Below, in pieces: positions 1 to 11,213 of a DNA stretch of 64,000 bases; within the stretch, counting starts at the first letter, position 1, and every line of letters starts with the position of its first letter. Position numbers and translations under genes: made by a program. This DNA comes from Galerina marginata (taxonomy: Eukaryota; Basidiomycota; Agaricomycetes; Agaricales; Galerinaceae): positions 1,736,001 to 1,800,000 of the forward strand of contig JAECYW010000005.1 of assembly GCA_023014335.1 (NCBI GenBank), read 5' to 3'. The notes under the pieces are model-generated. The model was not told the origin of the DNA. It searched no databases and saw only the letters and a list, made by a program, of their open reading frames with translations.

Positions 1-3000
1 CACGAACGAGTGGACAGTCAGAGTGTCACTCTTTCACCTAAGCAGCGTCGTGGCAGCGTTGACAGAGATGCCCAGGAGATGGTCATCGAGTCTCTACGCG
101 CACAAATACAAGACCTCTTCTCGCAGGTCAGCCAGCTTAACAACAAGCTCGTCAAGTCGTACGACCGGGTCTCTGATCTCGAGGACGATCTGCACGTCGC
201 CTCTGCCAATATCCGCACTTCGTCTCTCAAGGTTTCACAGCTGGAGCTCGAACGCACGCAGCACCTCTCGGCTCTGAATACTGGGCTGTTGGTCGAAAAG
301 GCCCATGTCACTTCAGAGCTCAATCGGTTGATGGAGAAGGCGACGGAAGAAGCGGCTCAGCGCGGACAGGCCGAGTCTGCTCGAATTGCTATCGAAAAGG
401 ACCTTGACGACTTGAGCGCGTCGCTCTTTGGACAAGCCAATACTATGGTGGCAGAAGCCCGTTTTGAGAAGCATCTCAGCGAAAGAAAGGTGGAAGACGC
501 TGAGCGTGCTTTAAAGAGCGCAGAGGAGGCGGTCCAAGTCATGCAAGCGCAGATGCAAACTATGCAGGCAGAACGAGAGGAAGCGGAGAAGAAGGCCCGC
601 GAGATGGAGATGGTCATGGGCAAGGGAAAATGGACTAAACGACGCGACAGCGACGTTGCCGTCTCTCTACGGCTGCTCAGCACACATTCGCCATATCAAG
701 ACTACCTTGCATTCCTTGCGCATCTGCGAATTCTACATCCAACTTCACCCAATACACCAGCAATGTCTACTCTCCTCCAGCTGCCTTTCCTAGCCCGGCT
801 ACTAACGGAAGATTCGTATGTCCTTTGTCTATTCAGTTAAAAATATGACCTGACACTTTTACAGAGAACCAACAGTCCGTCTAGACCTTGCGCCATCTCT
901 TAATTGGCTTTCGCGTCGTTCCGTCTTAGCTGCCATCCATTCAGGGCAGCTTATGATAGAGCCCATGTCTCCCGCCTCTCTCTTCGCCGAATCAGCAACA
1001 TACCCCACGTCAACAACAATCGCCGGCATAAACAGCAGCAACGACAACATCTCCTGCGCTCTCTGCGGCGTGCCCATCTTCCCTACCTCTGACTCATCCC
1101 ATCCTTCCCGGCCACCAGTCCACCCTCAGAGCCACCTCACCCACACCCACAATTCCACAGCCTCAAATTCCTGGTCCGGAGCATTCTTCAAGAAAACCGG
1201 CTCCATCGGAGGTTACTCAAATGGCACCCAACCATCCTCGCCTACGCGCTCAGCGCACCGTCTCTCCATCGGTTCGCACCTGAACACACAAATATTCATC
1301 TTCCGCCTAGCCTCTCCGCCCACCTCAACAATCGCATCATTGCCCCTCCCATCTCTAACAAAATCTTCCTCGGCTTCTCAAGCCACACCCTCGTCTATGC
1401 CCTCATCCTACGCCTCCACAAGCTACAACTCTAACTCCAACACCCCCCTCACCGTTACCCAATCCTACTCCCAAAACGCCGCACAAAACAATCAGCCCAC
1501 GACGATATACCCCCTCTGCATGTCCGGCTGGTGCCTCAACCGCCTGCGCTCGACGTGCACCCTCTGGGCGTTCGTGCGCACGGGCATCGTTGAGAAAGTA
1601 TGGGAGGAAGAGCTGCCCCCTCCACCGCCCCCGCCGTCGACGATCCCTATGGGGAAGGGCGCTGCTGGAGAGAAGCCGCCTATACCGCCACGGAAGAGGG
1701 GCTTGTGGGGGATTGCGAGCGCTATTGGGGAGCGGGCGGCGAGTTGGAGCGAGGGTGATAAGGAGAAGGGTAAAAAGACTGCAGCGAGCGCGAGTGGTGA
1801 GGCGCCTCATGAGCAGCGGAGGTTGCCCCCGCCGCTACCACCTGTGAGCGCTGCGCGGTCGGTATCACACCCAACACCAGCAGCAGCGTCAGCAGCTCCT
1901 CCACCTCCATTACCCAAGCGAAACGAAGGGCGGAGTCGGACTTCGCCCCATTCGACCTCTCCACCTCCGCGAAGCAGCACAGAGAACATCACTATCAATG
2001 ACACCCCTCCCACCACCGCCGCCCCTCCCGCCGCCCCAGCCCAATCATCCACCGCGCGCACATCCACAGACCTCCCCCCAATCCCCCTCTCCCCCATCCG
2101 CGGCGCCCACCTCCAACAATCCACCACTCACGGCGGTCCGCCCCCGATCCCCCCGCGTGCACACACTCCGTCTAACGTACCCCTGCCCGAGTCAAGGCCA
2201 GCGACGCCAGCTGGGGGACCCGCTTCTGGTCCGGCGGGGCCGCCTCGGACGGCGTCGCCAGCTGGAGGTGCTGGTGCGGCGCCTCCGCCTATACCGAGGA
2301 GGGCGGCTGCAAGAGCCAGAGGAGGGCCTGGGGGGCTGGGGTCGAGGCCTGTTACGCCTGCTAACGCTGATGCTCCTGCTGCTGCTGCTGCAGTTGAGGC
2401 CGAGAAACCTGCGACTGGAGTAGCAGAGGATAAGCCTCCGATGAAGGCTGAGGAAGCTGAGACTACCGCCACAGCTAACGGGGACAACGACAGCGAGCCA
2501 GCCAAGGACGACGTCGTTACCGCCGCCTTTGACAAGGCTGAAGCTGCCGAGCCTGATACTAACAAAACGGAAAGTTCTGAAAGCGCACCGGAGAAGCAAC
2601 TGGAGACAGTACTTCCTGACCGGTCGCTACAGCCATCGCCAGGATCCGAGGTGTTCGTGGATGCTCCTACGACTGTTCCACAGGACTCGACGGCTGCTGA
2701 CGAGACCAAGGCGGAGACGAAGGAGAAACAGGAAAACACGGAAGTCAAAAACGCGGTCGTTGATACTGAGGACGAGACTGCTAAGCCAGCTGTGAACGGT
2801 CATGTCGCGGAAGGTGGTGTTCATGTGAATGGAGTGGAGGAGGACGTCCCAAGCGTGGCCTTGCCCGATGAGGAGGATAAGAGGGTGAAGGAGCAGGAGG
2901 AGAGGGAAAAAGAAAAAGAGAAGGACAAAGCAGGCTTTGTCGGCGACGCTACTTGGGAAGAGCGGACGTGGAAGGAACTTGTCCGTCTACGGGAGGACAT

Positions 3001-3034
3001 GTTCTGGGCTCGTGTTGGTGGCTTTAGAGAGTGA
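1..3034 (+). CDS. SEC2: Sec2-type Rab GTPase exchange factor, 5' partial
   Basis: The gene enters from the left edge in frame and has no start codon in the window. Visible exons are 1-815 and 865-3034, joined through GTATGT and TTTTACAG, giving about 994 residues. The first part is a long coiled coil ending in a segment around the motif LFGQANTMVAEAR (near base 435), which is characteristic of the Sec2/Rabin8 GEF domain that activates Sec4/Rab8 on secretory vesicles. After it comes the conserved fungal Sec2 C-terminal block, split by the intron (STLLQLPFLARLL then EPTVRLDLAPSLNW), with CALCG and CMSGWCLNRLRSTC cysteine clusters (about 1050-1560) that may bind zinc. The last 450 residues are proline-, alanine- and glutamate-rich and probably disordered. 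The role in polarised exocytosis is inferred from the family. It faces CAB2 tail to tail, 226 bp apart. Confidence 0.85.
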
Positions 3035-3260
3035 AATCTAGGTATTATACGGACGGCGAGATGTTTGTATGTACCACAATGTCGTTCTAGTGTTCATTAT
3101 CTTACAACCCGCAACACGCCCCGCCGACGTAGTTAGATGTTGTGTGATAGTAATAATTTCCTCTTATTTATAAGTATCCTACTCGAGACATTCCCGTCTC
3201 CAGTGTATATCTTAGCATTAATCTTCGTTTTTATCGTCCATAATCCCATCCCTTCATGGA

Positions 3261-4598
3261 TCACGGCGTATTCTCAACCCACTCCGCATGCCTCCTCACC
3301 AGCTCGCCCACAATATCCTCCTCGATCTCTTTCTCCGGGAACCCAGGCGTTGGGTTCTCGGGGACGTCTATGCGCAGCCAGTACTCCGTGAACGAATTTG
3401 CGAGGTCCGTCGCGTGCCTGAGGGCTTCTTCCGTCTGCTCGATGCCTGGCGGGAGAGAGGGGAGCGGCTTCTTGGAGACGAAGACGACTTCGAATTTGCG
3501 TCGGTGGAGGTCGTTGCCGATGACGACTTGATGGCCGTATCGCTCGATGGCTTGCCGGGCTTTGGGCAGGAGGAGGTCGGGGTCGGTTTCCAGCTGAGAA
3601 TTTGGTTTGTAATGTGGTTTAAGAAAATAGGAGTGGCTTGCTCACCTTGAATGAAACGATGTAGCCCCCTGGTGTCCATTCATCGACGAGAGGTTTTAAG
3701 ATCTTGGGCACTTGATCCATCTCGATGTGCAGACTTCCTTTACCCGACTGGATCTTATGCTCGGACTGGAAAAGTATTCAGATGTTAAGCATAATCAAAC
3801 AGTATAACTCATGAAATGAATTACCATCTTCTGCCTGGGCAAGAAAAAGTCGCTGACAGCTGCAGCGAGATAGAACATCGCCTTTCTTTTGAGGACGGCC
3901 ATTTCCTGACTCACTGCACGGAGGAGCCATAGGTAGTCGTTAACCGTCACGAACGTAAGCGTGTGGAGCGTCCCAAGAGCATAGACTCTCTTGTATTCCG
4001 TCAAGATACGGAGGAGGTTATCGCGCTTGTTTGGCGTGACCGATATCCGTGGGGCTGTGCCTTCGACATCAGGAGGATCGATGTCCAGAAAATCGAGGAA
4101 CGGATTCGTGGAGTGCGAGTAATGCCTGCTGAATGGCTGCAGACTAAACTGCCGGTGCATGAAGATGACTGCATATCCCGCTTTGAGAAAGTACTCAGCA
4201 GAGGTCGCACCTCGCGTTCCTGAGAAAGAGATGAGAGTCTGAAGGACGGGGGTTCTAAAAACGAGTATGGTTACCTGCACTAAAATTATCGAGGAATCGA
4301 ACCCTAAAAGAGCGATAGTATAAGCTCTTGAAGTTCGCAAAGCGTTATAGCTTTAATCGCGCTCACACATTGAGCTCGAGGGGCACAGTAGTACCACCGC
4401 TCTGGTAGAAAGCAGTTTGAGAAACACGCAATTTATCGAGTCCCGGGTACGCACAGTTACCAGGACCACTTCCCTTCCCTCCCGTTTCTGCCTCTCGACG
4501 AACTCGCGGACTTTCTCTACATCATGCTGAAGAGTGGCAGGTGGTAGTTGGGTGGCGAAATATTCCTCTGCGGAAAAAGTCGTAGGTTCCGTGCGCAT
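3261..4598 (-). CDS. CAB2: Phosphopantothenate-cysteine ligase (coenzyme A synthesis)
   Basis: This enzyme joins cysteine to 4'-phosphopantothenate, the second step of coenzyme A synthesis, in the cytosol. Six exons (4455-4598, 4367-4401, 4275-4303, 3825-4219, 3646-3765, 3261-3593) give exactly 352 codons, so 351 residues. Recognisable PPCS blocks in order are [28 protein letters not shown], the segment [25 protein letters not shown] and [12 protein letters not shown]. All belong to the Rossmann-like DNA/pantothenate metabolism flavoprotein fold. The length is normal for eukaryotic PPCS. The small exons 2 and 3 (35 and 29 nt) are needed to read the conserved N-terminal motif. I start at 4598 (MRTEPTTF); an upstream in-frame Met at 4691 is less likely. 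A transposon-like element sits about 200 bp upstream of the start. Confidence 0.9.
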
Positions 4599-4792
4599 GC
4601 TTGACTTGGGCTGTCTCTGATCAGGATGACAGACTTTCGCCAAGCTATCGCGATCTGATAGGTGGGAACAGTAGCACAGTATCCGGTCCAAAGTGCCAGT
4701 CAGAGGAGGCGAAATTCACCGAATGATATCGGATTGCGTTGTGTTATAAACGGAACGGCGCCGAGGGTCCAATCAGGAAACGTTCAGTTCAA

Positions 4793-4799
4793 ATTGATC
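4793..4799. repeat. Left copy of 7-bp target-site duplication
   Basis: ATTGATC directly abuts the left terminal repeat. The same word directly abuts the right terminal repeat at 6617-6623. Confidence 0.6.
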
Positions 4800-5813
4800 C
4801 CCAGTGAAAAGTCCGTCGAGGCATTTCAAGGGATTTCAAGGCAACGTTTGATCAATCTAGACAGGTCAAGCTGAGTCAAGACTCAATATCAAATTTCATT
4901 GAATCGTGCCATCCCAAGCAAATTCAACCCAAAATCCAAACCAACTCCAATCAAAGTGCGAGGCCAACGTAAGCTGACCTCTCCAAAGTTGACTAAATTC
5001 GAGGGACTCCAAGGTCAGTCGAAACTATCGTTCTCCAACAAAGTTACTTGGGCTCCCGCAAGGCTCCCATGTGAAAATTGTTATATAAGTTCGAATTGTG
5101 ATTCTTGCCAGCGTTACGTCTCTCTTTGCTTCCCCCCACATCTTTCCCCACTACAACACACTCTGACCTTTGTCCTCCATGCCTGTAAGTTATATTCCTT
5201 TGCAAATCTCATCATACAGCTTTTCATTTCGTTCTGCGCAGACGTCTGTGAAGGCTATGCACTAACATCTGCACGGCGAGGAAACCTCACACTCCTGGCG
5301 CATACGCAGCGGTCGTTCGAGGTGATGCTGGATTTATCTTATTGGGGCATTTGGGTGATTGTACGCAAGGTAAGTAACTGTTTCCCCCCTCTGCGAACTC
5401 TGGTTTCGACACCCTTAGGACCCATTCTTCCCCTCACTCCCCCGCCGGGCCCGCCCACTCCCCCACCACGGCTTATGCGCACAATCTAATTTTTGTGGAG
5501 CCCTTTTAATTAGGCTACTCGACCTCTTGACGTGGCGTAGTAGGCCTGTAGTTTCATACTTATATCTGTATTTACAATTAGTTGCTGGAATATATATATT
5601 TACTAGAATCCATGCGTCTGCGGATACGATAAGTACCAAAACGGGAATGAACCAGCCAGCGGAATGGCAAGCAAAAGCGGTCAAAATGCTGTCCATCAAT
5701 CGAGGGTATTCGAGGATGCAGCTGAAAGGCCTGAATACCTTGGTTGAACTTGGATAGCCTCGAAATATTTCAATCCGAGTGCAGAAAATCGAGCTGACCC
5801 AAGTCAGATCAAG

Positions 5814-5846
5814 TAAGATAGGGAGCGTCAGGAACCAGCACCCTTA
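5814..5846. repeat. Internal 33-bp inverted repeat, left arm
   Basis: This arm is the perfect reverse complement of 6523-6555. The similarity weakens just beyond the inner end (CATAAGC against TGTAAGC). The right arm lies 37 bp inside the right terminal repeat, while this left arm lies nearly 1 kb inside the left one. That suggests an insertion in the left half or a nested element. Confidence 0.8.
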
Positions 5847-6522
5847 CATAAGCTGCTTAGTAAGCGCCAAGCCTGGCAAAATCTTGCCTTCGGAAAATCC
5901 AAAAAGTTTTTTTTGCGTATAATTCCGGTATTGGCAGATCAGATTCAATTTATATTTTTTTACCATCACCCTGCGTCATTTTCTTCACCAAATCCGCAAG
6001 AGCACTGGGTGCAAGTAGGTGATTTTGATGGATCGGAGGTGATTGAACCGCCATCATTGTTTGGCCGTGTTGTTAGAGGTACATTTCTTACCGCATATCA
6101 AGTGATATTTGCTACAGAACATTGACCTATGTACTCAGATGTGCAGGAATGTTGTATAATTGTGTATTAATGTGTTTAAATGCTTTTTGTGGCCTTTTTG
6201 TATGCCCCCACCATCGTCAATACATGTTCCAGGTTAGGCAGGAGGTCACGTGCATTGATTATATAAGCGGCAAAATGTCGAGGTCGGATTTTGAACTTTT
6301 TTTTGTCTGTTATTTTTCTGAACGTTTTGAAGCTTTTTGAAGCTTTTCGGGTGAAAATATTTCCAACCAAAATTTCGCAACCTGTATCTTACTTTGAGCA
6401 ATATTTTTTCCATAGAACTGTTCCTAAGGCTGTCCTACACCTTTCCATGAAGCCAAAAATGGGTTAAGAGAATTGTTGTGGAAGCAATTGAGCTCGCCGT
6501 TGAGTGTCATTTCTTGCTTACA

Positions 6523-6555
6523 TAAGGGTGCTGGTTCCTGACGCTCCCTATCTTA
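6523..6555. repeat. Internal 33-bp inverted repeat, right arm
   Basis: Perfect reverse complement of 5814-5846. Confidence 0.8.
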
Positions 6556-6616
6556 ACACAGAGACCGTGGTAACGCTCGATCTCGCTTGATTTGCCTCGA
6601 CGGACTTTTCACTGGG

Positions 6617-6623
6617 ATTGATC
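6617..6623. repeat. Right copy of 7-bp target-site duplication
   Basis: ATTGATC directly follows the right terminal repeat and matches 4793-4799. Confidence 0.6.
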
Positions 6624-7183
6624 TTTGATCACCTCCGGCCATGACCAACACAAAACCTGCTCAGAGTTATACCCCGTCGCCGCCGTGAAGCACCTGTACA
6701 GCGTAACTATCATGCTACTATCCAACCTCCAGTCGTCGAGCGCTCATCTTGACCCATAAACGCTTTTCATATATTACTCTGGGTGTTATTCCGAGTCGAT
6801 CACATTTCATTGGCCGTCCATCGAGCTGATGGACATGTCCTGGATACTACGTCGATACCGGGATCCCAATCCTTTCATGGTCAGTTCCTGGATGTCCTGA
6901 TGAAGCCCATGGTGACTCCATGCAAGAAAGCGCTTATAATCTCACGACCTGCTCCGATACAGTGGGTCACAACTCTCCTGACAAGGCCGTTCCATACTTT
7001 TGGGACTCTGGCGCGAATTCTAGCTCGAGCACACTGTCTCAACAGGCTGTGTAAATCAGCACGCTTACGCTTACGGGAGGTGACGTCTCGAGGGGAGATA
7101 AGTAATGGAGTCTGGGAATCATGTTGCCGCCTTCGAGCATTTCCTGTCTCGACCCTCGACCCAGGTTCCAGACCTTTTTTACT
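6624..7183. other. Intergenic region before GTPase A
   Basis: There are 560 bases with only unconvincing reading frames. The stretch presumably contains the promoter of GTPase A, but I see no clear TATA box or RNA gene. Confidence 0.4.
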
Positions 7184-8124
7184 ATGATGCCGTGTCCTTC
7201 ATTATGGGGGCCTAGAACCGAGCGCTGGAAGATATTACTTATCGGCGATCAGGAGGTGGGGAAGACTTCATTTGCATACCGGGTTGGTGCATTTTTGTCC
7301 GGTCTTTTTGGGCGACTCAATGATCTCTGATTGCAGTTCTCTGAAGGCATTTTCGGTGGGTTTCTTCATCCATAATCAACTGTTCTTCTTTGCTTGACCG
7401 TCGGGTATTATTCATTTTTTAGAGGTGCGAAGTGAATTATTTCAATGTCAACAATGTCGTTCTAACTTATTCGGTCAGGACCACTTTGAGAAACTTTTAT
7501 TTGACGAACATCACGTCAAAGAGGCCGTCGTCGACGGAAAAAAATGTGTGGTAACACTATTGGATTCGTGGGTAGTTCAAAGTAAGGCTTTTCTTTGCGA
7601 CTCTGAACGCAATTGACGTCATACAGCACATTATTTCGACATGGACGATGATCTGCCGTGAGCATTCCGACTCATCGCTGATTATTCGACAACCTTTTAA
7701 CGTGTAGTCCAGTGCATGTGATGGCTGCATTCTCCTATATTCCACCACCTCGCGATCCTCCTTTCAGGATGTGGCAAGAACCTGTCGGCAGGTACCCTTC
7801 AACCCCAATGAGGATCCTAATCTCGTACTCATCCTTGTTGGGACAAGGTCAGACCTAAAATCAGCACGAGAGGTATCTTCAGATGAAGGTGCTGCTCTTG
7901 CGAAAGAGCTTGGTTGTCAGGCTTTCTTTGAAATATCTGCCAAGTCTGGGGAGAATGTTGATGCTGCTGTGTCGGCTATAGTTCAAGCACTGCGAAAAAC
8001 TGCTGCTGCAAGGCAATTTGATTTAATGGTGCCATTAAGAAGGCTTCGAATATTTATATCAAACTTTCGGAGAGGGGGAGAAGGGGGAGGAGGGGGGGGA
8101 GGAGGAGGAGGAAATGCACAATGA
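7184..8124 (+). CDS. Atypical Ras-like small GTPase (A)
   Basis: Five exons fit (7184-7282, 7337-7355, 7423-7581, 7627-7657, 7713-8124), about 239 residues. The P-loop is intact (GDQEVGKTSF), the G4 box reads VGTRSDL and the G5 box EISAKS, and ILLYSTTSRSSF matches the usual VYSVTDRNSF-type strand. This places it in the Ras superfamily, probably near Ras/Rho. The switch region is degenerate: the G3 DTAG motif is replaced by LLDSW, and I see no clear switch I threonine. The tail is a poly-glycine run with no CaaX box, so classical prenylation is unlikely. Exon 3 may carry a retained 16-residue stretch (7425-7478 has intron-like ends). It resembles GTPase B at 48617. Cellular role unknown. Confidence 0.7.
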
Positions 8125-8574
8125 AGTGCACCATCACTTCACTTCATTATTTTATTCAGATTAACCAACTGAACTGCTTTTATACATCTAATTGTAATAT
8201 ATTTAATACAGTGGTTCTTCAACCACTTGGCTTGACCGGACTTCTGTTGTAGTCCTGAGCTCAGAGCAATTGTACATATTAGTGTTTAAAGTCTAGTTAC
8301 AAGACTGGGAAAAAACCAAGGCTAAACTTCATCTTGCTGTGAAACAACAGCTAGGTCATTGAGGCTAAACTTTCTTAATGGTGTGATACTCGAGTATCAA
8401 GTCTTATTTAATCCACCCTCAAAATCCAGCAGGCAGTGGTCTATAGTTATAAATTTACCAGGATATAATTATAATTACATCGCGGTTGGGTTTAGTATTA
8501 GATTTGGTTTAAACATAGCAGCGCAGTCAGCAGTGAGTTCGTATTCCATGGTAATTTATAGTCGTGTAAGAAAA

Positions 8575-8621
8575 TAGGATAGGAATAGGATAGGATAGGA
8601 TAGGAATAGGAAGGAATAGAG
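8575..8621. repeat. Simple repeat of GGATA / GGAATA units
   Basis: Short purine-rich units of the type AGGATAGGATAGGAATAGG are repeated about eight times, ending in AGGAATAGAGAG. Confidence 0.85.
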
Positions 8622-8840
8622 AGAAGCTCAAGGTCTAAAGCATAGTCGAAAAGCACACGTACACGCACACGGAGTGCAAGCTGAGAAGTGGAGGTGACGG
8701 CATGAGTGTAAGCTTGGAATTGAGCGTGAGGTGAGATTCTTCAACACGCATGGGCGACTCGGACTCCGTGGTCTTGGGGTGGGTACCAGTGGGTGGATTG
8801 GCTTTGAACCTCGGTGGGTGGGTAGTGATGGTTGGAATAG

Positions 8841-9418
8841 GTGTTAATTTGAACTGCGGGTCTGACGATCGAAGCCACTGAGGAACACTGCGGGCATCAG
8901 GATCCAGAAAAGTGAGGGTAATTCTTTATTGGCTCTTATGAACGAAGCGTAAACGAGAGGCGAGTCCAGTGGGCGCTAGTAGAGCAGTTAGCCGCTGCCT
9001 GTTGAAGGTATACTTACTCGGTAAATGTGGCTCTAATGGGCTACTATCCTTGATAGATCAGAGATTCAGGATCAGGACAAGAATAAGAACGGACGGTGTT
9101 GGCGCTAGCGCCAGCTCGGCAGATGACCTGGTTTAGAGTCGTGCGCAGTCGTCTATTACAATCCTTCTTGTCGTGGTATGTGCTATTCATGCCTGAGGTG
9201 ATCGTGCCGGAATGAATATTGGAAGAGCTGGGTTTGAGCTTTGATTGGTACTTTGAAGTTCCACATAACTTGACGATCCGAGACCTGAATTGTCAGCGCG
9301 TCAGCGGCAAGGCGGTGGGTTTGTATGTTGTTTCAATCACGAACGAGCGACGAGTTTGGGTGTGGCCGAGGAATGTAAGTGGGCGAACCAGAGATTTTGG
9401 AGGACGAGATTAAATATT
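8841..9418. repeat. Diverged 0.6-kb tandem duplication, copy 1
   Basis: The order of shared blocks matches copy 2: TAATTTGAACTGCG, TCTGACGATCGAAGC, GTGAGG near CTTTATTGG, GTGGGCGCTAGT, CCTTGATAGATCAG, the palindrome GGCGCTAGCGCC (9101-9112), and AGGACGAGA at the end. No reading frame is conserved between the copies. Confidence 0.75.
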
Positions 9419-9441
9419 TGTGTAGAACAGAGAAACAAACA

Positions 9442-10037
9442 GGTGGTAATCTGAACTGCGAATCTGACAATCGAAGCGGGCATGGCGCTGATGAACTCGA
9501 ATACTGAGAGCGTGAGGATCTAGAAAGGTGAGGTTAGTTCTTCATTGGCGTTTATGAATGAGACTGGTAAACGAGAAAACAGATAAGTGGGCGCTAGTGA
9601 GCAGTTGGGCGCTGGCTGTTAAAGCATGTTGGGTAAATGAGAGTCTAAATGAGCTGCCGTCCTTGATAGATCAGGGATTCAGATTTGGCATCGGAATCAG
9701 GATGCACGGTGTTGGCGCTAGCGCCAGCCTGGCATAAAGTCAGGTACAGAGTCTAGAGAGGCGGGTAAGGGAGCAGGCGCCTTTCTCGTCGCGGTAGACG
9801 CTATCCTTGTTTATGCCGGTACTGGTGCTGGTGCTGGACCGTGAACAAGTCGGAATGGTGAAAGAATTGGCTTTGATGATTTGGATAACTCCACATTTTA
9901 GAGAACCTAAACACATACTCAATGCTCCGCGGGTTTATTTCTCCTTTCAATCAGGAACGAGCGATAAGTCTGAGACCTGGGTGTGGCTGAAGAACGTAAA
10001 TAGGCGATCCTGAGATGTAGAGGACGAGAATGAATAA
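9442..10037. repeat. Diverged 0.6-kb tandem duplication, copy 2
   Basis: This is the second copy of the block at 8841-9418, offset by about 600 bases. It includes the same palindrome GGCGCTAGCGCC (9714-9725) in the same context GGTGTTGGCGC. Confidence 0.75.
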
Positions 10038-11213
10038 CATTGAAAGCTATATTTCGTAAGAGCACTCGAATAGACTGGCTGCGTGCCGAATATAAACCCC
10101 ATGGACCTGAGAACGACATGGAAATAAGTGAGAACTGGGTGGATTGCGAAAGCTGGAGAATGAAAGCCGACGGTTAGGCGGTGCCGGGTATGTCAGAGGT
10201 GGGTCACCCGGGAGTGCAGTGCCACTGGTATGGCTATAAGTAGCTCGCTGGGTTTGCGTAAATTTAGCCGGGAGGGTTTATTTATGGGTATGTTCTGAAT
10301 TCAGAGTGAGGATGGGCGGTGGGATTGAGGGTGAATTTATGCTGAGACTCGAGAGTGTCGTGCGGCCGCGGTAAGGTTACTGACGCTCGAGTGTAAAGGA
10401 TATTTATACTTCTTGCGTCCGGGTGAGCGGACGCGCCAGGGTCTTGGCCGTTCCTTGTGCTTCGGAGGAGGGTTATAGTTAGAGAGTGATTTGGGGTTTG
10501 AAACTGATAATAAATTAGATAGTGTTCGGGTGGCCAGCGTGAATTAGCTGGTTATGGGTGCCAGCGCACGGAGTCTGTCATATGCAGCGGGCACGGGAGG
10601 CTGGGGCATTGGAGGTAAGGCGGAATGCTAGTAGCCGTGACCGCTGCGCGAAGGAAGAACCGCGCAGAATCGAAGAGAAGGAGGGTGGAAAAAGCTCGGG
10701 CTGGGCTTGTGATGCGATATTGGATAGGATCGATGGAATGTCGATTGACGTGTACAATTACTGAATGGTTGAAGGTTGAAAGGATTGGGGTCACGGTACT
10801 TTAGTAGGGATGGCAGGAAATCCGGGCTGAGAGAAACGTGGCCGTAGGTTTGTGTAAAGTAGGGTATTGGGAAGGTTCGGGCCCGGGTAGTAGGCGGCAC
10901 GGCACGGTTGGCTGAGAGAAAGCCGGATATCGCGACATTGATGCTTGCAAGAACGTCGACGGTTGGTTCATACCCAGCGTACTGAGCAAGACGTCCGAGT
11001 GGAATGGTATGGTTCGTTGGAGCGCAAATAGCAGTTGATTAGAGGTAGGCGCGCGAGCGGTCGGTGACGCCACAGGAGAAAAGGACTGCGCAACGCGGAC
11101 CGCATGACGAAGGGGAGTGTCCAAATCGGGAGTGAGATCTGTCCTATGACGACACATATTATCCTCCTTCAAAATAATAATTACGCCTCCTCTCTCCTTT
11201 CTCGATTCCCTCG

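Larger units (their letters stand above)
4800..6616. mobile_element. Transposon-like element with terminal inverted repeats, non-autonomous
   Basis: The left end at 4800 starts CCCAGTGAAAAGTCC. The right end at 6616 is its reverse complement, and the match is perfect over 24 bp (4800-4823 with 6593-6616). The 7-bp word ATTGATC lies immediately outside both ends (4793-4799 and 6617-6623), as expected of a target-site duplication. A second, perfect 33-bp inverted repeat lies inside (5814-5846 with 6523-6555). The interior has only short unconvincing reading frames and nothing resembling a transposase, so any movement would need enzyme supplied in trans. The CAGTG-type end and a 7-8 bp duplication recall hAT elements, but I cannot confirm a superfamily. 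Confidence 0.7.
8125..11213. other. Long gene-free region with repeats
   Basis: About 3.1 kb separate GTPase A from the long gene at 11214. The open frames here are short and look like noise, including a 163-codon frame on the minus strand at 10801-11292. The region contains a GGATA-type simple repeat and two diverged copies of a 0.6-kb block, listed separately. Nothing suggests a transposase, tRNA or rRNA. Confidence 0.5.

Noticed and set aside
2128..2748. 206-codon minus-strand frame inside SEC2
   Set aside because: Alanine/glycine/serine-rich shadow of the proline- and alanine-rich tail of SEC2.
4899..5489. 196-codon frame inside the transposon-like element
   Set aside because: Composition is irregular, no transposase or other domain is visible, and it may cross an insertion boundary.
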